Both the position numbers and the translations under genes were made by a program. The notes below the pieces were generated by a model. That model worked only from the letters and a program-made list of their open reading frames with translations. It did no database searches and was not told where the DNA came from. A stretch of DNA of 8,239 nt from contig QHXU01000011.1 of NCBI GenBank assembly GCA_003223065.1, forward strand, positions 22,457 through 30,695. Reading direction: 5' to 3'. Position 1 is the stretch's first letter, and every line of letters begins with the position of its first letter. Source of the stretch: Acidobacteriota bacterium. Lineage in GTDB: Bacteria; Acidobacteriota; Terriglobia; Bryobacterales; Bryobacteraceae. Below, piece by piece: positions 1 through 5,780 of this stretch.

Positions 1-417
1 TGCATCCGCGCCGCACTGCCCGGCATGCTCGATACGGGCTGGGGCCGGATCGTCAACATCGCGAGCACCGCGGGCTTGACCGGCTACAGCTATGTTTCGG
101 CCTATTGCGCAGCCAAGCACGGCGTGATCGGTCTGACGCGCGCTTTGGCGCTGGAGGTCGCGGCCAGGGGCGTGACCGTCAACGCGGTATGTCCAGGTTA
201 TACGGACACCGGCATGCTCAACCAAGCCGTGGCTAATATCGTCGCCAGGACCGGCCGCACACCGGAACAGGCGCGGGCCGAGCTGTTGGGGCGTAATCCA
301 CAGAGGCGGCTGGTCCAGCCCGATGAGGTGGCCAACGCCGTCGCCTGGCTGTGTCTGCCCGGAAGTGAGGCCATAACCGGGCAGGCGATCGCCGTGGCAG
401 GCGGAGAAGTAATGTGA
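1..417 (+). CDS. SDR-family NAD(P)-dependent dehydrogenase, C-terminal part (5' end outside window)
   Basis: The frame is open from base 1 and ends at TGA 415-417, giving the last 138 residues of a protein that is usually about 250-260 long. The N-terminal TGxxxGxG dinucleotide-binding motif is therefore outside the window. What is visible is the classical short-chain dehydrogenase active site: the beta-5 strand NIAS with the catalytic serine, then AYCAAKHG, the YxxxK motif with catalytic Tyr and Lys. The CPGYTDT segment after beta-6 and the terminal ITGQAIAVAGGEVM are typical of SDRs acting on hydroxyacyl-CoA thioesters. The ATG at 25 is internal (residue 9 of the visible part) and should not be used as the start. 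With the downstream hydratase-family and acyl-CoA dehydrogenase genes it probably oxidises a 3-hydroxyacyl-CoA or alicyclic hydroxy-CoA intermediate in the cytoplasm. The family is certain; the substrate is inferred only from context. Confidence 0.9.
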   Translation, partial: CIRAALPGMLDTGWGRIVNIASTAGLTGYSYVSAYCAAKHGVIGLTRALALEVAARGVTVNAVCPGYTDTGMLNQAVANIVARTGRTPEQARAELLGRNPQRRLVQPDEVANAVAWLCLPGSEAITGQAIAVAGGEVM

Positions 418-458
418 GACTGTGCCGACGAGGGTTTGATTCTTGATTGGAGAAGCTT

Positions 459-1313
459 ATGCGTTATCTCGCTGGAGTGCGGCATGAATTGCCCGGGAAC
501 CGCAGCCTCCTTGCAGACTATAAAAGCCGGCACTTCAATTACGAGGCCGGGGACAAGGTGGCCATTATCACGCTCAACCGTCCGGACCGGAAGAACCCGC
601 TGACATTTGACTCCTACGCTGAGCTGCGCGACCTGTTTCGCTCGATGGCGGGCGCCGAGGACATCAACTCCATCGTCGTGACCGGCGCAGGCGGGAATTT
701 TTGCTCTGGCGGCGACGTGCACGAGATCATCGGCCCGCTCACTAAGCTCGACATGCCGGGCCTGTTGACGTTTACCCGTATGACCGGCGACGTGGTCAAG
801 GCGATGCGCGCCTGCCCGCAGCCGGTCGTGGCTGCGGTCGACGGGGTTTGCGCCGGCGCCGGCGCTCTGCTGGCGCTCGCTTCGGATCTACGCCTCGGTA
901 CGGCTCGTAGCAAGACCGCCTTCCTCTTTACTCGCGTGGGACTGGCCGCCTGCGATATGGGCGCCTGCGCCCTGCTGCCGCGCGTCATCGGCCAGGGCCG
1001 TGCGGCCGAACTGCTCTACACGGGACGGAGCATGAGCGGCGAGGAGGGCGAGCGGTGGGGATTCTTCAATCGCCTGTGCGCGCCGGACTCACTTCTGGCG
1101 GAGGCGCGGGCCCTGTCCGCGGAATTGGCGGCTGGTCCGGCATTCGCCCACGGCATGACGAAAAAAATGCTGCAACAAGAATGGAACATGGGAGTCGACG
1201 AGGCCATCGAGGCCGAGGCGCAGGCGCAGGCGATTTGCATGGCTACCAACGATTTTCATCGGGCCTATCACGCCTTCGTCGCAAAGCAGAAGCCTGTGTT
1301 CGAGGGCGATTGA
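459..1313 (+). CDS. Enoyl-CoA hydratase/isomerase (crotonase) family protein with altered catalytic positions
   Basis: A 284-residue crotonase-fold protein. ATG 459 is chosen because GGAG at 449-452 lies 6 nt upstream; an in-frame TTG at 447 would overlap that ribosome site. The core has the family order: VAIITLNRPDRKNPL, the CoA-binding/oxyanion segment NFCSGGDVHEI (S83-G84-G85-D86), the second oxyanion segment GVCAGAGALLALASDLRL, and a C-terminal helical part that covers the active site. By manual alignment to rat mitochondrial hydratase, the two catalytic glutamates (E144, E164) correspond to L137 and R159 here. It is therefore probably not a standard syn-hydratase and may be an isomerase, hydrolase or ring-opening variant on a CoA thioester. 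The segment FLFTRVGLAACDMGACALL with GQGRAAELLYTGR marks a distinct subfamily that I associate with CoA-dependent aromatic degradation clusters. It sits 41 nt after the SDR gene and 2 nt before the acyl-CoA dehydrogenase gene. Confidence 0.88.
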   Translation: MRYLAGVRHELPGNRSLLADYKSRHFNYEAGDKVAIITLNRPDRKNPLTFDSYAELRDLFRSMAGAEDINSIVVTGAGGNFCSGGDVHEIIGPLTKLDMPGLLTFTRMTGDVVKAMRACPQPVVAAVDGVCAGAGALLALASDLRLGTARSKTAFLFTRVGLAACDMGACALLPRVIGQGRAAELLYTGRSMSGEEGERWGFFNRLCAPDSLLAEARALSAELAAGPAFAHGMTKKMLQQEWNMGVDEAIEAEAQAQAICMATNDFHRAYHAFVAKQKPVFEGD

Positions 1314-1315
1314 GA

Positions 1316-2500
1316 ATGGGCGGGCGCACTCATCTCGACTGGCCTTTTTTTGAACCGCGCCATCGATCGCTCGGCTCGGACTTGGACGCGTGGGCCCGCG
1401 ATCATCTGAGCGGCGCGCACGAAAAAGACACGGATGAGGCATGCCGAAAGCTGGTGCGCCAGTTCGGCGAAGCGGGCTGGTTGAAGTATGCGATCGGCGG
1501 CACAGCTTATGGCGCCCCGGCTGATAGCATCGACACGCGAGCCGTGTGTCTGATTCGCGAAACGCTGGCGAGTTATTCCGGTCTGGCGGATTTCGCCTTC
1601 GCGATGCAGGGCCTGGGCTCGGGCGCCATCACGCTTTTCGGCAGCGAGGTCCAGAAGCAGGAGTATTTGACTCGCGTCGCGGAAGGCTCGGCTATCGCCG
1701 CATTCGCGCTGTCCGAACCCGATGCCGGTTCCGATGCGGCGGCGCTATGCTGCCAGGCGCGGCGTGATGGCGATTCGTACGTCGTGAACGGCGAGAAAAC
1801 GTGGATTTCGAACGGCGGCATCGCCGATTTCTATGTTCTGTTCGCTCGGACCGGAGAAGCGCCGGGCGCGCGAGGAATCACCGCGTTCGTGATCGAGCCG
1901 GCGACCCCTGGATTCGAAATTGCCGGACGAATCGAAGTGATCGCGCCACATCCGCTTGCCCACCTAAGGTTCACCGATTGCCGGATCCCGGCCTCGCGGC
2001 GCCTGGGCGAACCGGGCCATGGCTTCAAGGTGGCCATGGCCACGCTCGACATTTTTCGCACCTCGGTGGCTGCCGCAGCCCTAGGTCTCGCGCGCCGGGC
2101 GCTGGAGCAGGCTTTGTCCCGCGCTACCTCGCGCAAGATGTTCGGCCAGACCCTTGCGGATTTCCAGTTGACCCAGGCCAAGCTGACCGGGATGGCGACT
2201 GGAATTGACGCCGCCGCCCTCCTGACCTACCGGGCCGCATGGCTGCGCGACCTCGGCCGGCGCGTAACGGTGGAGGCCGCGATGGCCAAGATGACCGCCA
2301 CTGAGACCGCGCAACAGGTGATCGACGCGGCCGTACAGATTTTCGGCGGTCTGGGCGTCGCGAGCGGACAGCCTGTGGAAGGCCTGTACCGCGAGATCCG
2401 CCCGCTGCGCATCTACGAGGGCGCGACCGAAGTGCAGCAATTAATCATCGCGCGAGGGATCATCAAAGCGTTTCAAGAAAGCGAGCAGTCAACCGCATGA
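1316..2500 (+). CDS. Acyl-CoA dehydrogenase family flavoprotein
   Basis: A 394-residue cytoplasmic FAD enzyme of normal family length (about 380-400). It should form an alpha,beta double bond in an acyl-CoA and pass electrons to ETF. The frame is open far upstream inside the previous gene, but ATG 1316 gives the right N-terminus, follows the upstream stop by 2 nt, and has GAGGG at 1302-1306. Domains run in the usual order: N-terminal helical domain to about residue 125; the FAD-binding middle beta-domain opening with signature ALSEPDAGSD (residues 131-140) and ending near residue 230; and a C-terminal helical domain with SRKMFGQTLADFQ and QIFGGLGV. The catalytic base is most likely E368 in LRIYEGATEV, the position of the MCAD glutamate. 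No residue essential to the family appears to be missing. In this operon it would oxidise an alicyclic or short-chain CoA ester; the substrate cannot be read from the sequence. Confidence 0.93.
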   Translation: MGGRTHLDWPFFEPRHRSLGSDLDAWARDHLSGAHEKDTDEACRKLVRQFGEAGWLKYAIGGTAYGAPADSIDTRAVCLIRETLASYSGLADFAFAMQGLGSGAITLFGSEVQKQEYLTRVAEGSAIAAFALSEPDAGSDAAALCCQARRDGDSYVVNGEKTWISNGGIADFYVLFARTGEAPGARGITAFVIEPATPGFEIAGRIEVIAPHPLAHLRFTDCRIPASRRLGEPGHGFKVAMATLDIFRTSVAAAALGLARRALEQALSRATSRKMFGQTLADFQLTQAKLTGMATGIDAAALLTYRAAWLRDLGRRVTVEAAMAKMTATETAQQVIDAAVQIFGGLGVASGQPVEGLYREIRPLRIYEGATEVQQLIIARGIIKAFQESEQSTA

Positions 2501-2898
2501 TCGATATGGAATTCTTGCAACCGCCGCACTGGGTGCGCCCCAAGGGTTACTCGAACGGCGTGGCAGCCAAGGGCCGTTCGGTATTTGTCAGCGGCATGAT
2601 TGGCTGGGATGCGCAAGGCAAACTCGTTGGCGGGGATTTCGTCGGACAGGTGCGGCAGGCGCTGCAGAACATCGTCGAGGTCCTGTCTGAAGCGAAGGCA
2701 AAGCCCGAGCACATCGTGCGGATGACCTGGTATGTGGTTGACAAGAAGGAGTACCTCGCCGCCGAGAAGGAGGTCGGCGTGGTTTACCGCGAGATCATCG
2801 GACGCCATTACCCTGCCATGACGGCTGTGCAAGTGGCTGCCTTGATGGAGGAACAGGCGCGCGTCGAAATCGAAGTGACCGCGGTGGTTCCGGATTAG
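2497..2898 (+). CDS. RidA/YjgF/YER057c/UK114 family protein
   Basis: A 133-residue small cytoplasmic protein of standard family length. Members form trimers with active sites at subunit interfaces, and canonical RidA hydrolyses reactive enamines/imines. The start ATG overlaps the upstream stop in ATGA (2497-2500), which suggests translational coupling; there is no clear Shine-Dalgarno and ATG 2506 is a possible alternative. Family features seen are VFVSGMIGWD, the FVGQVRQALQNIVEVL helix, HIVRMTWYVVD, and the terminal strand RVEIEVTAVVPD. The arginine that binds the substrate carboxylate in E. coli RidA (R105, within VARLP) aligns with A115 in QVAALMEE, with a one-residue insertion after it. 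This resembles the Rid subfamilies that lack imine deaminase activity. As the last gene of a CoA-thioester catabolic operon it may act on an amino- or oxo-substituted ring-derived intermediate, which is inference. Confidence 0.88.
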   Translation: MIDMEFLQPPHWVRPKGYSNGVAAKGRSVFVSGMIGWDAQGKLVGGDFVGQVRQALQNIVEVLSEAKAKPEHIVRMTWYVVDKKEYLAAEKEVGVVYREIIGRHYPAMTAVQVAALMEEQARVEIEVTAVVPD

Positions 2899-2899
2899 C

Positions 2900-5623
2900 T
2901 TAGATAGGATTCCCGTCCGCGTCGAGGAACTTCACCTCCCCCAGTCCGAGCTCGCGGATCGGCGCCTCGATCTTGCTGCGATCACCGACCACAACCCACA
3001 CCAGATTGTCGGGGCGGATGGTCGATTTCGCAGTGTCAGTGACCGCCTGCACATTCAGTGACTGGACTTTCCGGACAAACGTATCGTAGTAGTCGTCCGG
3101 CAACCCGAACCGCACGATTTCCAGAATCGAATTTCCAACTTCATCGATAGTCTCGTGTGACCCGGGGAGCTTGAGCGTCATCGTGTTCTGCGCCCGCTGG
3201 AGTTCCGCCTCCGTTGGCGGTCGGTCGCTGACGATGCCACGGAACTCCTTGCTCAGCTCCGCGAGAGCTTCCTTCGTCTTGTCGGACTGCACAGGAGCGT
3301 ACGTGAGCAAGGGCTGCTGGCCGCGGGCAGGGAACAGGATCGATACTGCACCGTATGACCAGTGTTTGTCCTCGCGCAGGTTCATATTGATGCGCGCGCC
3401 AAAGTCGGCCCCGAAGATCGAGTTCATCGTTTCGATGGCGATTTGATCCGGGTTGTTTCGCGGCGGCGCAACTTCGCCGACAAGTATGTCCGACTGGAGC
3501 GCGCCGGGCCGGTCCATGATATACACAACCGGCTTGGCGGGGTAATTCACCCGGCTGATGTTCTTGGCCGGAACATCGCGTTTGGGCCAGTTGGCGAAAA
3601 GCTGGTTGAGTTTCGGTGTAATCTCCGCAATGGTCGTGTCCCCGACCACGATCAGCGTGCCGTTGTTGGGATGGAACCAGGTCTGGTGAAACTTCACCAG
3701 GTCCTCGCGGGTAAGCTTGGATACTGCCTCCACCGTCCCGGAGCCAGTCAGTGGGTTCCCGTACGAGTGACCCTTACCGTATAGCAACGCAGGCAGCACG
3801 CGCAGCCCCATCGCGATGCCGGTGACCTTCTCGCGCTGAATAGCAGCGAGCTGTAATTTCTGTTGCCGCTGGAAGTCCTCCTGCGGGAAAGTGGGGTTCA
3901 GGATCACATCGGAATACAGCGCCAGAGACGGATCCAGTTTGGTCTTCAGAGCAGAGAGGCGGACCACGGACGTGTCGAGATTCGAGAACGCGCTCAATTG
4001 CGCGCCGAGCAATCCCTGCTCGTCGCTAATCTCCAGGGCGGTGCGGCTCTTGGTGCCGCCGGTCAGCAGCGCTGCGGTTGCCATAGCCGTTCCGGGCAGA
4101 GCGAATTGGTCGGCGGCATAGCCGGCATCGAGCAACAGCCAGAGATTGACGATCGGAGTTTGGTGTCGTTCCGCCAGCACCACCTTCATCCCGTTGGCGA
4201 GAGTGGAATGTTGAAGTTTCGGCAGCCGCAATTCCGGCGATGCGCCCAATTCGGGCAGCTTCGAGCGGTCCGCCCCGGTCTTCGAAGTTTCGTACTTCGG
4301 GTACGGATGAACTTCGAGGATGTACACACCGTCTGACAGCCACCGCCTTCCGGCCGACCGGATGTCTTCCGGCGTCGCCCCTTCGATACGTTTGAGGCTG
4401 GTCTTGTAAGCGTCCGGGCTGCCGAGGTAGATCTGGTTGCTCGCCAACAAATCCGATTTCCCACCGAACCCTCCAACTCGCTCGATTCCACGAACGAACG
4501 CGGCCAGCATCTGATTCTTCACCCGCTCCACTTCCAGGCCGGTCGGGCCGGCCTCGAGCAGACGCGCGAGCTCCTCGTCGATAGCCTTCTCCACTTTCGT
4601 CAGGTCGTCTCCCGGGCGGGCAGTCGCCTGAATCCGGAATTGCCCTCCGATCTCCTGGGTGGAGTTGAAGGCGCTAACGTCGGTGGCGATTTGGTCGTCA
4701 TAGACCAGTCTTTTATAAAGCCGGGAGCTCTTACCCTGCGCAAGCACTCTGCTGAGCATGTCCAGATAATCCGCGTCCGGCGAGCCGGTCTGCGGAACGT
4801 TCCAGACCTCGTAAATCCGCGCCTGCGGAACGCGGTCCTGCGCCACCTGCCGGTGAGAGCCGGTCATCTTCGCGACCCAGAGGCGCTGAGCGGCGATGGG
4901 AGGTCCGGCGGGAATATCGCCGAAGTACTTCTCCACCTTTTGGCGCGCTGTATTCGCGTCGATATCGCCGGCTAGGACCAGAACCGCGTTGGACGGCCCG
5001 TAATAGGTCTTGAACCACTCCTGGACGTCGCTCATCGAAGCTGCGTTCAGGTCGTCCATCGACCCGATCACCGTCCACGAGTACGGATGGCCCGGCGGAT
5101 AGGTGGCCTTGGTGATCAGCTCATAAGCGAGGCCATAAGGCTGATTTTCACCCTGGCGCTTCTCGTTCTGAACGACGCCCCGTTGAAGATCGAGCGTCTT
5201 CTGGTCTATTGCTCCCAGCATGTGTCCCATTCGATCGGACTCGAGCCAGAGAGTGTAGTCCAGAGCGGAGGTCGGGACATTTTCAAAGTAGTTCGTTCGA
5301 TCGGAGTTGGTGGTGCCGTTCAGGTCAGTTGCTCCGATCGGCTCCATGGCCTCGATGTACCGGCGTTGGTGGTGTTCGCTCCCGCCGAACATCAGATGCT
5401 CGAACAGGTGCGCAAACCCGGTCTTCCCGGGCCGCTCGTTCTTGGAGCCTACGTGGTACCAGACATTGACGGCGACGATGGGTGCCTTGTGGTCTTCGTG
5501 AACGATCAAGCTCAGCCCATTCTTCAGGACAAATTTCTGGTAGGGAACATCAATTGCGGCCGACTCCGCATGCAGCACGGAACAAGCGACGACAAACAAT
5601 GCCGCAGCGAGCTTGTAGCGCAT
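2900..5623 (-). CDS. Exported M16-family zinc metallopeptidase with two M16 units (active + inactive)
   Basis: A 907-residue protein starting at the ATG complementary to 5621-5623, preceded by a strong GGAGGT (complement of 5631-5636) 7 nt away. The N-terminus MRYKLAAALFVVACSVLHA is a short signal peptide. VVAC fits a lipobox with Cys14, while cleavage by signal peptidase I after about residue 19-21 is the alternative. Residues about 28-450 form the first M16 unit, with the inverted zinc motif H72-L-F-E75-H76 and third ligand E154 in VVQNEKR. Residues about 470-880 form the second unit (starting near STLANGMKVVLAERHQ); the corresponding segment GTAMATAALLTGG has M, A, A in place of H, E, H, so it is catalytically dead. 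This matches the known fused active/inactive M16 architecture in which the second half completes the substrate chamber. The likely role is degradation of peptides in the periplasm or at the cell surface. It is unrelated in function to the convergent catabolic operon. Confidence 0.93.
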   Translation of the reverse strand: MRYKLAAALFVVACSVLHAESAAIDVPYQKFVLKNGLSLIVHEDHKAPIVAVNVWYHVGSKNERPGKTGFAHLFEHLMFGGSEHHQRRYIEAMEPIGATDLNGTTNSDRTNYFENVPTSALDYTLWLESDRMGHMLGAIDQKTLDLQRGVVQNEKRQGENQPYGLAYELITKATYPPGHPYSWTVIGSMDDLNAASMSDVQEWFKTYYGPSNAVLVLAGDIDANTARQKVEKYFGDIPAGPPIAAQRLWVAKMTGSHRQVAQDRVPQARIYEVWNVPQTGSPDADYLDMLSRVLAQGKSSRLYKRLVYDDQIATDVSAFNSTQEIGGQFRIQATARPGDDLTKVEKAIDEELARLLEAGPTGLEVERVKNQMLAAFVRGIERVGGFGGKSDLLASNQIYLGSPDAYKTSLKRIEGATPEDIRSAGRRWLSDGVYILEVHPYPKYETSKTGADRSKLPELGASPELRLPKLQHSTLANGMKVVLAERHQTPIVNLWLLLDAGYAADQFALPGTAMATAALLTGGTKSRTALEISDEQGLLGAQLSAFSNLDTSVVRLSALKTKLDPSLALYSDVILNPTFPQEDFQRQQKLQLAAIQREKVTGIAMGLRVLPALLYGKGHSYGNPLTGSGTVEAVSKLTREDLVKFHQTWFHPNNGTLIVVGDTTIAEITPKLNQLFANWPKRDVPAKNISRVNYPAKPVVYIMDRPGALQSDILVGEVAPPRNNPDQIAIETMNSIFGADFGARINMNLREDKHWSYGAVSILFPARGQQPLLTYAPVQSDKTKEALAELSKEFRGIVSDRPPTEAELQRAQNTMTLKLPGSHETIDEVGNSILEIVRFGLPDDYYDTFVRKVQSLNVQAVTDTAKSTIRPDNLVWVVVGDRSKIEAPIRELGLGEVKFLDADGNPI

Positions 5624-5630
5624 GGATTCT

Positions 5631-5636
5631 ACCTCC
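5631..5636 (-). promoter_or_regulatory. Strong Shine-Dalgarno of the M16 peptidase gene
   Basis: Read on the - strand this is GGAGGT followed by 7 nt and the ATG. It is the best ribosome binding site in the window and fixes the M16 start codon. Confidence 0.8.
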
Positions 5637-5642
5637 GGTCAA

Positions 5643-5672
5643 AGTATATGGACAGGGAGCATTGGGGGTCAA
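5643..5672 (-). promoter_or_regulatory. Candidate sigma-70 promoter for the M16 peptidase gene
   Basis: On the - strand TTGACC (complement of 5667-5672) is followed by 18 nt and TATACT (complement of 5643-5648), a good -35/-10 pair. The expected transcription start would fall next to the Shine-Dalgarno at 5631-5636, giving a leader of only about 13-15 nt. That tightness is the reason for the modest confidence. Confidence 0.35.
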
Positions 5673-5691
5673 ATCATCAGCTCAACTCAAG

Positions 5692-5721
5692 CTAACACCG
5701 GATCTGTTTTTTAAAGATAAT
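5692..5721 (+). promoter_or_regulatory. Candidate sigma-70 promoter for the PHP-like protein gene
   Basis: CTAACA at 5692-5697 matches the -35 consensus in 4 of 6 positions. GATAAT at 5716-5721 matches the -10 in 5 of 6, with an 18-nt spacer, inside the only AT-rich patch of the region (5707-5723). Transcription would start near 5728 and leave a leader of about 50 nt containing two small GC-rich hairpins. Confidence 0.35.
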
Positions 5722-5730
5722 ATCGCTGAG

Positions 5731-5761
5731 CGGCGCTGCGCCGGCCGCCACGGTTCGCGGC
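5731..5761 (+). other. Two tandem GC-rich hairpins in the leader of the PHP-like gene
   Basis: Hairpin 1 pairs CGGCG (5731-5735) with CGCCG (5739-5743) around a CTG loop. Hairpin 2 pairs GCCGC (5744-5748) with GCGGC (5757-5761) around an 8-nt loop. Both lie between the candidate promoter and the GGGGGA (5766-5771) that probably serves as ribosome site. There is no following U-run, so they do not look like an attenuator. In GC-rich DNA such short stems can arise by chance. Confidence 0.3.
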
Positions 5762-5780
5762 ATATGGGGGATATCTAAAC

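Noticed and set aside
447..458. TTG at 447 as start of the crotonase-family gene
   Set aside because: The TTG overlaps the GGAG that serves ATG 459; the ATG has correct 6-nt spacing.
1055..1315. Upstream extension of the acyl-CoA dehydrogenase frame inside the crotonase-family gene
   Set aside because: The extra 87 residues are Gly/Arg-rich out-of-frame translation of the upstream gene. ATG 1316 gives the normal family length and N-terminus.
4041..4095. Loss of the zinc motif in the second half of the M16 protein as a possible inactivating mutation
   Set aside because: Fused active/inactive M16 halves are a normal architecture of the family; the N-terminal unit keeps all three ligands.
5087..5695. 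Long open frame of 202 codons on the + strand, overlapping the 5' end of the M16 gene
   Set aside because: It lies antisense to the signal peptide, the HxxEH motif and the start of a clearly real peptidase, has no recognisable motif, and would run through the divergent promoter region.
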